NCBI GenBank assembly: GCA_050305515.1
Contig: JBNLFL010000036.1
Span: 1 to 64,000, forward strand
Length of the DNA: 64,000 bases
Source: JAFGUB01 sp050305515
GTDB taxonomy: Bacteria > Campylobacterota > Campylobacteria > Campylobacterales > Sulfurimonadaceae
Reading direction: 5' to 3'
In this document: positions 26,091 to 34,715 of the stretch, piece by piece
Numbering within the stretch: the stretch's first letter is position 1
Layout: each line of letters opens with the position of its first letter
The notes under the pieces: generated by a model
Seen by the model: only the letters and a program-made list of their open reading frames with translations
Told to the model about the DNA's origin: nothing
Database searches by the model: none
Position numbers and translations under genes: made by a program

Positions 26091-27839
26091 ATGGCAACGG
26101 TTTTCATTATATTGCTGCTCATCATCCTTCTCTCAAAACAGCTTGAAAACGTTGCAAAAATACCCTCTATTCTTACGATTTTGATTCTGGCTTATCTGCT
26201 GAGTCAATTTTATCCCGGTCTTATCAATGTAACGCCCGAGGCTTTTGACGAACTGCTCTATCTCATGCTGCCCGTCATCCTGATGCCCGATATTCTCAAC
26301 CTCTCGCTCGAAGAGCTCAAACGCCATTACAAGGCCATACTCTATCTTGCGGTCATTGCGGTGGCAGCGAACATTGCCATTGCCACGGTTCTGGCTCCGC
26401 TGGGATGGCTGGGACACACCATCAACCCCTTTGTCTATATTGCCATGTTCACCATTTTGATGGCTACGGACGCCATAACGGTCAGCAGTACCATGACCCA
26501 TTTCGTACTGCCCGAAAAGCTGAAAATCTATGCGGAAACCGAAAGTATCTTCAATGACGTCACGGCACTGGTGCTCTTTTTTTTCATCGCCTATCCCATG
26601 ATCAGCGGCGGCTCGCTTGCGACGCTTTCGCTTTCCACGCTGCTTCCCAAAATTTTGCTGCTCTCTGTTGCCATCGGTCTCATCATCTCCTATATGGCCT
26701 ATTGGCTTCTCAAGCTGATTAAAGATCCGATTGAGCAGTTTATAATCATCTACCTGATGGTGGTCACATCGTTTTCACTGGCAGAACATTTTCATATTGC
26801 CGGAATTCTCGCCATTGTGGCAACGGTCATTGGTTTCAAGTACTTCATAGGACGCGAACCTCCTGAATTCGATACCCCCATTGCGGATGACAATCTCTAT
26901 GAACGCATCCGGATGCTGCTTAAAAAAGTCCCGGCCCTGACACGGCGGGAACTGCGCGAATACCGCAAGGAAGCATCGTTTATCGGCGTGTTTGCCAATG
27001 CCGTCATTTTCATTGTTCTGGCACATCTTTTCAATCTGAACCTGCTCTGGGATTACCGTTACGAGATCACGCTGGTTTTTCTTTTGATCACCCTGCTGCG
27101 ATGGATAAGTATTGTCATTTTTGTACGGCTGTTTGCCCTGCCCGCCTACTGGAGCGGCGCACTGACATTCTCGGGCATGAAAGGGGCACTCGGCATTATC
27201 ATGCTCCATGCACTCCCCTCGAGCCTGCCGCATCTGGAGCTGATTGAAGCGGTCGTCATCGGCAACATCATTCTTTCAATGTTTCTCTACACCCCCATGC
27301 TGACGCTCCACATTCTGCGTCACCGTGATGCCTATGCCAATGACACCCTGCTCGGCGCTGCTGAAACCACTGCTCCGAACATCACCGGACATATCAGCAC
27401 CATTTTGCAAAAAGAGGTGAACAGCGGCGCGCTGACCCCGCTCTTTATGGCACCGTTGCTGGAGCAGGAAATGGAGCGTTGCCGCCGTTACAAACAGGAT
27501 CTTTCCCTGATCCTCATCGATGTAGGCAGCCGAAATCCAAAAATTCTCAAGACATTCGGCATGGTCGTCAGAGAAAAAATCCGTACCACCGATATTTTTG
27601 CAACACCCGCGAAAGGCCGCTATCTGATTATTACCCCCAACACCTCGCTCAGCGGTGCCGTCATGCTTTCAGAACATATTGACAGGCGCCTGAAAGAGCG
27701 TCTGGACAGAAGTTTTACAGCAAGCTTCTGTGTCACGCTCTTTTCCGAAACGGATGACAAGGAACTGCTTTTTGAAAAACTCGAAGATGCCCTGATGAAA
27801 GCCAAACACGACAGAGGGCTTAAGATCGAAAGCGAGTAG
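26091..27839 (+). CDS. Cation/proton antiporter fused to a degenerate GGDEF domain
   Basis: 582 residues. Residues 1-~400 are a CPA1/CPA2-type antiporter with about a dozen helices, including the ion-site motifs ATDAITVSS (D127) and ESIFNDVTALVLFF (N155-D156). It should exchange Na+ or K+ for H+ across the inner membrane. Residues ~445-580 align with a GGDEF domain (GALTPLFMAPLLEQEMERCRR, LSLILIDVG, IRTTDIFATPAKGRYLI, then ALMKAKHDRG). The GGDEF active-site loop is replaced by AKGRY (about 507-511), so it cannot be a cyclase. It may bind a nucleotide or protein and gate the transporter. Found alone, 60 bases before an MBL hydrolase gene. Confidence 0.85.
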   Translation: MATVFIILLLIILLSKQLENVAKIPSILTILILAYLLSQFYPGLINVTPEAFDELLYLMLPVILMPDILNLSLEELKRHYKAILYLAVIAVAANIAIATVLAPLGWLGHTINPFVYIAMFTILMATDAITVSSTMTHFVLPEKLKIYAETESIFNDVTALVLFFFIAYPMISGGSLATLSLSTLLPKILLLSVAIGLIISYMAYWLLKLIKDPIEQFIIIYLMVVTSFSLAEHFHIAGILAIVATVIGFKYFIGREPPEFDTPIADDNLYERIRMLLKKVPALTRRELREYRKEASFIGVFANAVIFIVLAHLFNLNLLWDYRYEITLVFLLITLLRWISIVIFVRLFALPAYWSGALTFSGMKGALGIIMLHALPSSLPHLELIEAVVIGNIILSMFLYTPMLTLHILRHRDAYANDTLLGAAETTAPNITGHISTILQKEVNSGALTPLFMAPLLEQEMERCRRYKQDLSLILIDVGSRNPKILKTFGMVVREKIRTTDIFATPAKGRYLIITPNTSLSGAVMLSEHIDRRLKERLDRSFTASFCVTLFSETDDKELLFEKLEDALMKAKHDRGLKIESE

Positions 27840-27899
27840 CGCAGCTTCAGTCGTTTTGCAAAGGGCGAATGTTACAATTCGCAAAAACAGAGAGCCTGC

Positions 27900-28496
27900 G
27901 TGAAAATTCTGCAACAGCCTATGGGCAATTATCAGACCAACTGCTACATCGTCACCATTGATGGAAAAGAGATCATCATTGACCCCGGAATGGGAGCAAC
28001 GGAATGGGTGGTATCACACGTTTCCAATCCGGTTGCCATTCTCAATACGCATGGGCATTTTGACCATGTCTGGAGCAATGCCGAACTCCAGCGCCGTTTT
28101 AAGATTCCGCTTTATACACCCAAAGATGATGCATTCCTGCTTGATGGCAGTAACTGGATGCCGACATTGCCTCCCTCAACACCTGACGTTCTGGTGGAAG
28201 GTGAAAATACACTTCTGGATATCGCAGGCATCGCGGTGCGTTTTCGCCATTTTCCCGGCCACTGTCCGGGATGCTCCACCATCGAGATCGGCGATGCCAT
28301 GTTCAGCGGCGATTTTATTTTCGATCGTTCCATCGGTCGGGTCGATTTTCCCCATTCCGATCCCGAAGCGATGAAACAAAGCATCCAACGCTTTCTAAAA
28401 ATCGATTATGACAAAAAAGTCTATCCGGGGCACGGCCGTTCCACAACGATACGGGCCGAGCAGAAAAATCTGCCTTACTGGCTGGGGGTTATTTAA
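27900..28496 (+). CDS. Metallo-beta-lactamase-fold hydrolase (glyoxalase II-like)
   Basis: 198 residues. The zinc-binding signature THGHFDHVW lies near residue 45. Further ligands are in FPGHCPGCS, GDFIFDRSIGRVDFP and YPGHGRST. The short form lacks the C-terminal glutathione-binding domain of true glyoxalase II, so the substrate is uncertain (thioester or persulfide-type hydrolases are possible). The start is GTG at 27900; no ATG gives the family N-terminus MKILQQPMGNYQTNCYIV. A TACAAT -10 candidate lies at 27873-27878. The stop is three bases from that of the convergent thioesterase gene. Confidence 0.88.
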   Translation: MKILQQPMGNYQTNCYIVTIDGKEIIIDPGMGATEWVVSHVSNPVAILNTHGHFDHVWSNAELQRRFKIPLYTPKDDAFLLDGSNWMPTLPPSTPDVLVEGENTLLDIAGIAVRFRHFPGHCPGCSTIEIGDAMFSGDFIFDRSIGRVDFPHSDPEAMKQSIQRFLKIDYDKKVYPGHGRSTTIRAEQKNLPYWLGVI

Positions 28497-28499
28497 AAC

Positions 28500-28979
28500 C
28501 TAGCTTTTTTTTATGGCTTCCTCGGCATTTTCGACCAGAGTAAGATTAAGCACGTGATTGTCGGTAACGACTGTTTTAAACTCCGCTTCGAAGACTTTGA
28601 TATCCAAAACGGAGCCCGTCACATAAACACTGCGCTTGCGCCCTTCTTTCTGGCGTTCAAATGCTTCAAACGTTACAACATCACCCACACGTACCGGAGC
28701 CAGAAACTGGCATGATGCGGAAGCAAGAACGACATTGCGCTCATTGACCGAGGCCATAGCCGCAAAATCGGCGGCGCTGAAAATAAAGCCGCCATGCACC
28801 AGTCCGACATCATCGGCACGCATGACTTCCGTCGTCGAGAGTGACACCTTGGCATAACCGCGTTTGAGCTGGTCAATGTCGCCGCTGAGCGACATATCGA
28901 TCATTTCATGGGTATTGAGCAGAACTACCGTGTCATCTTCGGGAACTTCATTCACTCTTTTCTTTTTCTCTTCAGCCAC
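28500..28979 (-). CDS. Hotdog-fold thioesterase-like protein
   Basis: 159 residues. After a charged N-terminus (AEEKKKRVNEVPEDD), residues ~35-150 form a hotdog domain: VGLVHGGFIFSAADFAAMASVN, FLAPVRVGDVVTFEA and a C-terminal beta-strand set. It is related to PaaI/FapR-like proteins and could be an acyl-CoA thioesterase. The start is GTG, overlapping the TAG of cmoB by one base, so translation is coupled. A link to tRNA modification is not evident. Confidence 0.82.
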   Translation of the reverse strand: MAEEKKKRVNEVPEDDTVVLLNTHEMIDMSLSGDIDQLKRGYAKVSLSTTEVMRADDVGLVHGGFIFSAADFAAMASVNERNVVLASASCQFLAPVRVGDVVTFEAFERQKEGRKRSVYVTGSVLDIKVFEAEFKTVVTDNHVLNLTLVENAEEAIKKS

Positions 28980-29875
28980 TAGGACTCCTTGGTTAATCGG
29001 ACATATACCCGCTTGGGAGCGGGATATCCCTCGAGTGTTTTTGTAGTATCGTCCGGATCAAGAAAATCTTCAAGGCTCTGCCCTTCGATCCACTCGGTCT
29101 TACGCTGTTCTTCTTTACATGTAATCGATGTTTCCAGCACTTCAAAACGCTCAAATCCGGCACGAAGGCACCAGTTCCTTAATGCGGGAATGGTAGGGAT
29201 GAAATAGATATTCGGAATTTTCGAGTAGGTGCTCCGCGGCGTCAGACAGACGTCATCGTCTCCGTCAATCATGAAGGTATCGAGATAGACTTCACCACCG
29301 TTTTCCACTCCTTTGAGCAGCGATTTGAGCATCGCTACCGGATCGCTCCGGTGATACAGTACTCCAAGGCAGAAGATCGTATCAAACTTCTCTTCATAAA
29401 AGGGCAGATGCTCAACTCCGAGCAGCTCGTACACTATAGGGGTTTTGGCAAAATGGTTGATAAAATCAAATTGCGTTTTGTAGAGTGCCGAAGGGTCAAA
29501 ACCGACCAGTTTTTGCGGGGAATCTTCAAGCATCCGAAAAAGGTAGTAACCGTTATTGCATCCGATATCGGCCACCCGTTTTCCTCGCAGATTGAAATGG
29601 GGACGCAGCAGATTGTACTTCATGAAACTCTGCCATTCGGTATCGATAAAAAGCCCGAAAAGATCAAACGGGCCCTTGCGCCACGGCATCATCATGCGTG
29701 CTGTGCGTTGCAGCTGATCCGCATCAATGGAATCTTCGCTTCTTAGTGTCACCACATCGCCGGTTGAGAGTTTACATGTAAGCTCCGGAAGTGCTTCAAT
29801 CGCCTCGCATATCGGGGCGATATTCTTCCATTGCATCCATTTTTCGCGTTCTGCTCTAATTGTGTTCAAGTCCAT
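28979..29875 (-). CDS. cmoB: tRNA U34 carboxymethyltransferase
   Basis: Converts 5-hydroxyuridine at tRNA position 34 to 5-carboxymethoxyuridine using carboxy-SAM. 298 residues. Family motifs are MMPWRKGPFDLFGLFIDTEWQS, VADIGCNNGYYLFRML (SAM site), FCLGVLYHRSDP and LDTFMIDGD. Two TTACATGTAA copies occur, both read as TCK (ELTCKL near the start and SITCKE near the end). Its partner cmoA was not seen in this window. It is followed with a one-base overlap by a hotdog gene and is divergent from the CDF transporter. Confidence 0.93.
   Translation of the reverse strand: MDLNTIRAEREKWMQWKNIAPICEAIEALPELTCKLSTGDVVTLRSEDSIDADQLQRTARMMMPWRKGPFDLFGLFIDTEWQSFMKYNLLRPHFNLRGKRVADIGCNNGYYLFRMLEDSPQKLVGFDPSALYKTQFDFINHFAKTPIVYELLGVEHLPFYEEKFDTIFCLGVLYHRSDPVAMLKSLLKGVENGGEVYLDTFMIDGDDDVCLTPRSTYSKIPNIYFIPTIPALRNWCLRAGFERFEVLETSITCKEEQRKTEWIEGQSLEDFLDPDDTTKTLEGYPAPKRVYVRLTKES
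29115..29124. repeat. TTACATGTAA palindrome, copy 8
   Basis: Perfect copy inside cmoB, read as (I)-Thr-Cys-(K). Confidence 0.9.
29772..29781. repeat. TTACATGTAA palindrome, copy 9
   Basis: Perfect copy inside cmoB, read as (L)-Thr-Cys-(K). Confidence 0.9.
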
Positions 29876-29900
29876 GGTGCCATTTTAGCGGCTGCTGTGT

Positions 29901-29906
29901 TAAAAT
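29901..29906 (+). promoter_or_regulatory. -10 box very close to the CDF transporter start
   Basis: TGTTAAAAT (TGn plus TAAAAT) ends five bases before the ATG at 29912. Transcription would start at or next to the start codon. No ribosome site is visible, so the mRNA may be leaderless. Confidence 0.35.
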
Positions 29907-29911
29907 CGCAT

Positions 29912-30796
29912 ATGCGTTTAGAGAAAAAAGCCACCATCGTCTCCACCTCCGTTGCCGCGACGCTTGTCGCATTCAAAATGACCGTGGGCGTTTTAAGCGG
30001 TTCCATTGCCGTACTGGCGTCAGCCATTGACTCCTTTTTGGACCTTTCGGTTTCCGCATTCAACTACTTTGCCCTGCATAATGCGGAAAAACCTGCCGAT
30101 GCCCAGTTTAACTTCGGTCGCAGCAAGATCGAGCCGCTGGCCGCTGTCGTGGAAGGAACCATCATTTCGGTTTCAGCCCTCTTTATTCTCTATCAGGCAA
30201 TCTCCAACATTGTCCACGAAACGACACTCAGTCATATGGATAAATCTATCGGGGTGATGTTCATCTCCATTGCCATTACGGCACTGCTGGTACTCTTTTT
30301 GAACTATGTCTCCAAAAAAACCGGAAACATGGTCATACGCGCCGACGCCCTGCACTACAAGACAGACCTCTATTCCAACGCTGCCGTACTGCTTGCACTG
30401 TTTCTGGTTTCCTATACCGGAGAACCGCTTATCGATGCACTGCTGGGTATCGGTATCGCCATTTATATGATCATCTCCGCCTATCCCATCATCAAAGACG
30501 GTGTTTTAATGCTTCTCGATGCCGCCCTCGATGCCGATGATGTTAAAAAGATCAAGCGTTTTCTCTACAAGGAACAGGGAATCAGCGATTTTCACGATCT
30601 GCTTACACGCCAGTCGGGTTCCGATATTTTCATCAGTGTTCATGTCGTATTCAATGTCAGTATTTCACTTTATGATGCCCATGTCATCAGTGACCGCATT
30701 GAGCTCGGATTCAAAGAACTTTTTTCTGAAAAGAATGTCAGATCCATTGTTCACATGGATCCCTATGATGACTCTGAAGGTAATGAATTACATTGA
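29912..30796 (+). CDS. Cation diffusion facilitator (FieF/YiiP-like)
   Basis: Exports divalent metals (Fe, Zn or Mn) in exchange for protons. 294 residues from the ATG at 29912, where homology begins (MRLEKKATIVSTSVAATL). Six membrane helices are predicted. The metal-site motifs are SAIDSFLDLSVSAFN (DxxxD) and ADALHYKTDLYSN (HxxxD). A cytoplasmic C-terminal domain (~205-294) carries IHMDPYDD. No clear ribosome site is present. The gene is divergent from cmoB and 60 bases upstream of a haem protein gene. Confidence 0.92.
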   Translation: MRLEKKATIVSTSVAATLVAFKMTVGVLSGSIAVLASAIDSFLDLSVSAFNYFALHNAEKPADAQFNFGRSKIEPLAAVVEGTIISVSALFILYQAISNIVHETTLSHMDKSIGVMFISIAITALLVLFLNYVSKKTGNMVIRADALHYKTDLYSNAAVLLALFLVSYTGEPLIDALLGIGIAIYMIISAYPIIKDGVLMLLDAALDADDVKKIKRFLYKEQGISDFHDLLTRQSGSDIFISVHVVFNVSISLYDAHVISDRIELGFKELFSEKNVRSIVHMDPYDDSEGNELH

Positions 30797-30827
30797 ACGC
30801 ATCAATTTTTATTCCGATATAATTATA

Positions 30828-30833
30828 TTAATC
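30828..30833 (+). promoter_or_regulatory. -10 box of the Tll0287-like gene
   Basis: TATAAT in an AT-rich gap, 23 bases before the ATG at 30857 and just upstream of the AAGGA ribosome site. Confidence 0.45.
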
Positions 30834-30856
30834 ATAACTATAAGGAATAGATAAAG

Positions 30857-31435
30857 ATGCTTTTTCTACGTCACACCCTCTTTGCCCTATCCACATGCGC
30901 CGCACTTCTTGCCAACCCTAACGCAAGTCAGGACGAAACACTTGCATCCGTAATTGCGACCGGGGAAAAAGCTTCTTCCGAACTCCTCAAAACCCTTGGC
31001 GGCCAGCTCAAATCGCATATGAAATCAGGCGGACCGGTGGATGCCGCAAACTTTTGTGCGCAAAGCGCCTATCCCCTCACCGACTCCGTAGCCCAATCTT
31101 TCGGGAAAGAGGTACAGATCAAACGCGTCAGCCTCAAATACCGCAATCCTGCCAATGCCCCGCAAGCGGATGAAAAAGTGGTTCTTGAATCTCTGGAAAA
31201 CTTGCAGAATGAAGGAGTAATACTCCCGCAGGAGCTGGTAAAAAAAGTTGATAACGACACCTACAAATATTTCAAACCGCTGATGATCAATAATGAAGTC
31301 TGTCTGAAGTGTCACGGGGTCATTGAAAACGATGCGTTGAAAAAGACAATCGGAGCGCATTATCCTGAGGACAAAGCAATCGGTTACCGCATGGGAGATC
31401 TGCGCGGTGCGATTGTCGTAACAATTAAAAAATAG
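30857..31435 (+). CDS. Periplasmic Tll0287-like (DUF3365) monohaem protein
   Basis: 192 residues with a signal peptide of about 19 residues. The body matches the DUF3365/Tll0287-like haem domain: AANFCAQSAYPLTDSVAQ, VSLKYRNPANAP, then the c-type haem site CLKCHG (149-154) and GYRMGDLRGAIVV at the C-terminus. Such domains are redox or gas sensors and electron-transfer modules in the periplasm. Here the domain stands alone. Its stop TAG abuts the convergent CZB gene (TAGCTA). Confidence 0.88.
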   Translation: MLFLRHTLFALSTCAALLANPNASQDETLASVIATGEKASSELLKTLGGQLKSHMKSGGPVDAANFCAQSAYPLTDSVAQSFGKEVQIKRVSLKYRNPANAPQADEKVVLESLENLQNEGVILPQELVKKVDNDTYKYFKPLMINNEVCLKCHGVIENDALKKTIGAHYPEDKAIGYRMGDLRGAIVVTIKK

Positions 31436-31885
31436 CTATTTGAAATCCGCTTCAGCCATAGCGCTGATGCGGCGCTCAAGTCTCTCAATATGTAAAAGCA
31501 GCTCTTCGGATATCTTTTTAAGCTGTCCAAAAAATTCTACCGCGATATCGTGTTCCGGCTCCGAGATCTTTTTTTTCAGATTAAAAAGCTTGGAAAAAAA
31601 GGAGCGGTTCATATCTCCAAAATAGATCTTGAATATTTTCAGATAAACTTCATGCAGTTCGCTGTGTTTGCGCTCGATCTCCTTGAAGCACTCCATACCC
31701 GGCATAATGCCGATCTTTTGTCCCTCTCCGTAAAACCACTGTCCAAATGCACACTCCGTGGAGTCCATAGGTATGGCTTCCTTCTCGATCGGCAGCCCCT
31801 CTGTCAGAGCCCGGGCCCGCTGAACCCATTTAACATGGGCTTTTTTTGCATTGCGTAACTGGGTCAATGTCTCTTCTTTACTCAT
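31436..31885 (-). CDS. Stand-alone CZB (zinc-binding) domain protein
   Basis: 149 residues. The chemoreceptor zinc-binding domain has the 3His/1Cys set: H17 (KKAHVKWV), C45 (TECAFGQWFYG), H74 and H78 (RKHSELHEVY). In Helicobacter and relatives, stand-alone CZB proteins take part in energy taxis or zinc/oxidant sensing of chemotaxis. A C-terminal helix (~110-145) may mediate dimerisation. No chemotaxis genes adjoin it; CheV is at 52 kb. Confidence 0.9.
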   Translation of the reverse strand: MSKEETLTQLRNAKKAHVKWVQRARALTEGLPIEKEAIPMDSTECAFGQWFYGEGQKIGIMPGMECFKEIERKHSELHEVYLKIFKIYFGDMNRSFFSKLFNLKKKISEPEHDIAVEFFGQLKKISEELLLHIERLERRISAMAEADFK

Positions 31886-31963
31886 GCATTACTCCTGACA
31901 GTCTTATGAAAATAGTTTTTAATTATACTCCAAGATCTATCACAATTTTATCAACTCTGACGA

Positions 31964-33550
31964 TTATTTGGCATATTCTATCACACGGCTTTCACGGATC
32001 ACACTCACCTTGATTTCACCGGGATACTGCACTTTCGCCTCGATGTCACGGGCAATTTCACGTGCCAGCAGCGTTGTCTCATCATCATTGATAAGCACCG
32101 CATTGACAATAACCCGTACTTCCCTTCCCGCATTAATGGCATAGGCCTGCTTGACACCCTCTTTCTGCGTGGCGATCTCTTCAATTTCGCTAACGCGCTT
32201 GAGGAAGCTTTCAAGAACTTCACGGCGTGCTCCGGGACGTGCCGCCGAGAGTGCATCCGCAGCGCAGACGGCACCGCATTCAACACTCTCGATCTCCTGC
32301 AGACCGTGGTGCGCATAGACGGCATTGATGACGACAGGGTGTTCGTTGTAATTGCGGCACAGCTCCGCTCCGAGATCGACATGGCTGCCCGGCTTCTCAT
32401 GCGTCAGTGCTTTTCCAATGTCATGCAGCAGTCCTGCACGACGTGCCAGCAGCGGGTCGCCTCCCATTTCTGCGGCCATGATACCTGCCAGATGTGCCAC
32501 TTCGAGCGTATGTGCCAGTGCATTCTGGCCGTAACTCGCGCGGTAACGAAGCCGTCCGATCAGCTTGATAAGCTCGGGATGGATATTGGCAAGCCCCAGA
32601 TCGAAAATGATCTCTTCACCTTCGCGCTGGATGCCTTCATCGAACTCCTCACACACTTTTTCATAAATCTCCTCGATGCGGGCAGGCTGAATGCGCCCGT
32701 CTTCGATGAGAAGCTGCAAGGTTCGTGTCGCAATGGCACGGCGATAGAGATTGAAAGAGCTGACAATGATCGTATTGGGCGTCTCATCAATGATGATATC
32801 GACACCCATCAGCATCTCGAGCGTTTTGATATTGCGCCCTTCCTTACCGATAATGCGACCTTTGAGCTCATCATCGTCGAGATGCACGAAGTTGACCAGC
32901 CTCTCGGATGCAAACTCACCGGCAAAACGCGCCGTAGCCTGTGCCAGAATAAAATTGGCATTGCGTTTGGCTTCCGTCTTGGCTTCTTCTTCCATACGCC
33001 GTACCATGTGGGCGATGTCCGCACGTGAGCGTTCCTGCACTTTCTGCATCAGAATCGCTTTGGCCTCATCCCGGGTCATTCCCGCCTGTTTTTCAACGAT
33101 GCGCGTCACTTCGTCAATGCGCCCGTTATAATCGATCATACACTTTTCCAGCGCTTTTTCGCGCTGTTTAAAGCTGATACGTTCCCCTTCTATCTTTTTA
33201 CGCTCATCCGTAAGATATTCACGCTCTCTCTTCTGATACTGCTTGAATTCGACTTCCGATTTTGCCAGCGCATGTTCACGGTCCTGAAAACTTTTTCGTG
33301 CGGCTTCGGACGCTTCGTCAAAGCGTTTTTTGGCTTCGAATTCGATCTCTTTAGAGCGGATATTACTGCGTTGGAGTACCATTTCCGCTTCGCTTTCAAT
33401 TGCTTTGGCTTTCGCTTTGGCCTGCTCGACATAGATGTCGAAATGGGAATTACTGAGGCGTTTGGAGATATAAAAGCCTATGGCCCCGCTAACGATGGCA
33501 ACGCCGCCGCCTAAAAGCAGTATCTCTCCTATAAGCATCTCGTTTAACAT
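31964..33550 (-). CDS. rny: Ribonuclease Y
   Basis: Membrane-anchored endoribonuclease that starts mRNA decay. 528 residues from the ATG at 33550, preceded by GAGGAA; an in-frame GTG six codons upstream lacks its own site. Order: membrane helix ~8-27, long coiled coil ~30-200 (many E/K/R heptads), KH domain with DDELKGRIIGKEGRNIKTLE, and HD domain with LLHDIGKALTHEKPGSH (metal site). The 5' end overlaps the 5-formyl-THF cyclo-ligase gene by 62 bases. Confidence 0.95.
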   Translation of the reverse strand: MLNEMLIGEILLLGGGVAIVSGAIGFYISKRLSNSHFDIYVEQAKAKAKAIESEAEMVLQRSNIRSKEIEFEAKKRFDEASEAARKSFQDREHALAKSEVEFKQYQKREREYLTDERKKIEGERISFKQREKALEKCMIDYNGRIDEVTRIVEKQAGMTRDEAKAILMQKVQERSRADIAHMVRRMEEEAKTEAKRNANFILAQATARFAGEFASERLVNFVHLDDDELKGRIIGKEGRNIKTLEMLMGVDIIIDETPNTIIVSSFNLYRRAIATRTLQLLIEDGRIQPARIEEIYEKVCEEFDEGIQREGEEIIFDLGLANIHPELIKLIGRLRYRASYGQNALAHTLEVAHLAGIMAAEMGGDPLLARRAGLLHDIGKALTHEKPGSHVDLGAELCRNYNEHPVVINAVYAHHGLQEIESVECGAVCAADALSAARPGARREVLESFLKRVSEIEEIATQKEGVKQAYAINAGREVRVIVNAVLINDDETTLLAREIARDIEAKVQYPGEIKVSVIRESRVIEYAK

Positions 33551-34109
33551 TTTTTGTTCCTCTTGCACCGTAGCAACGGTGAGGAGTTACTAACAGATCC
33601 GCCGAAACATCATAATGGTCACAAATATTCTTAGAGGTTATACACAACTCCGGTTGTACAAATATGATAATGGGTTGTTTTTTGAGTCTGGCAAAAAAAC
33701 GGTCATACATCCCTTTGCCAAAACCGATTCGACGTGCTCTGCCATCAACTCCGACAGCCGGCACTATAGCTACATCAATATTTTTTATAGTTTTTAAAGA
33801 GTTCCCCGGTTCATAAATGCCAAACGCTTTACGTGTCAAGGGAAGTCTGTATGCTACCATCTTGAAACTTTCACCTTCCATAAAAGGCAAAACGACCTCG
33901 AAACGTGCCCGGAGGCGATGCAACAGCTTGGTAATATCTGCTTCAAACGGCAGCGGCCAGTACATTAAAATCCGCCTTACTTCAAGCCCGTTGAGAATTC
34001 GTTCGAGACGTTGCTGCAACAGTGCATCTTTATAAAATTTATTATGGGTACTGGATTGGCGTATCCTGGTAAGGCACTCTTGACGGAACCGGGCTTTTGT
34101 CAGGGACAT
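33489..34109 (-). CDS. 5-formyltetrahydrofolate cyclo-ligase
   Basis: Recycles 5-formyl-THF to methenyl-THF with ATP. 206 residues. Features are KARFRQECLTRIR at the N-terminus, the substrate loop YEPGNS, VPAVGVDGRARRIGFGKGMYDRFF (nucleotide site) and LLVTPHR. The protein continues about 22 residues past the usual end, in an Arg-rich tail (AYRRDTAFRRRRCHR) encoded within the start of rny. That long overlap suggests translational coupling to rny. It is divergent from the TlpA-like gene. Confidence 0.9.
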   Translation of the reverse strand: MSLTKARFRQECLTRIRQSSTHNKFYKDALLQQRLERILNGLEVRRILMYWPLPFEADITKLLHRLRARFEVVLPFMEGESFKMVAYRLPLTRKAFGIYEPGNSLKTIKNIDVAIVPAVGVDGRARRIGFGKGMYDRFFARLKKQPIIIFVQPELCITSKNICDHYDVSADLLVTPHRCYGARGTKNVKRDAYRRDTAFRRRRCHR

Positions 34110-34125
34110 ATCATCGCTTTTTTAC

Positions 34126-34131
34126 TATAAT
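34126..34131 (+). promoter_or_regulatory. -10 box of the tlpA-ftsY-radA unit
   Basis: TATAAT preceded by a T-run, 26 bases before the ATG at 34158, in the 48-base gap between divergent genes. Confidence 0.5.
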
Positions 34132-34157
34132 CCCGTAATTTTACCCAAAGGCTGAGT

Positions 34158-34715
34158 ATGTTTATCAAAATTTTCGCAGCGCTTGCCATGCTGCTGTTGC
34201 TCTCCGCGTGCAGCGAAAGCAAAAAAAATGTCGTCGAAGAGGCCAATGCCATGGTTGCCAGCAACACTTACGAACTCCGCGATACCAACAATACGCTTTA
34301 CAGTGTCACGAAATCCGGTAATGATTTCCATCTTAAGGGCTATGAAAACAAACTGGTCATTTATGACATCTTTGCCACATGGTGTCCCCCATGCAAAGCG
34401 ATAGCCCCGCATCTGAATGCCCTTCAGGAAGAGTTTAAAGATGATCTTCTCGTTCTGGGTGTCACAATTGAAGAGGACAAAACCAATGCCGATCTCATCG
34501 CCTATGCCGATGAGCACAATGCCCACTATCCGCTTATCAATTCAGCTGCCAACCGCAGTTTTACCAACGCCGTAGCTTCGGCAATCGATGTCGGGTCCGG
34601 TTTCCCCATCCCCCTCATGGTCATGTACCGCAACGGACGTTATGTCACCCACTATGCGGGTGCAGTACCGCCTGAAATGATCCGGGCCGATATCCGACGC
34701 ATTCTGGGAAAATAG
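34158..34715 (+). CDS. TlpA-like thioredoxin-fold lipoprotein
   Basis: 185 residues. Signal peptide with lipobox LLSAC (C18 lipidated). The thioredoxin active site is TWCPPC (C76, C79), followed by KAIAPHLNALQEEF. The cis-proline region is GFPIPLMVM. TlpA-family proteins reduce disulfides in the periplasm, for example during cytochrome c maturation or for secreted proteins. The stop codon is directly followed by the ftsY ATG, so the two genes are tightly linked, as in several Campylobacterota. Confidence 0.9.
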   Translation: MFIKIFAALAMLLLLSACSESKKNVVEEANAMVASNTYELRDTNNTLYSVTKSGNDFHLKGYENKLVIYDIFATWCPPCKAIAPHLNALQEEFKDDLLVLGVTIEEDKTNADLIAYADEHNAHYPLINSAANRSFTNAVASAIDVGSGFPIPLMVMYRNGRYVTHYAGAVPPEMIRADIRRILGK

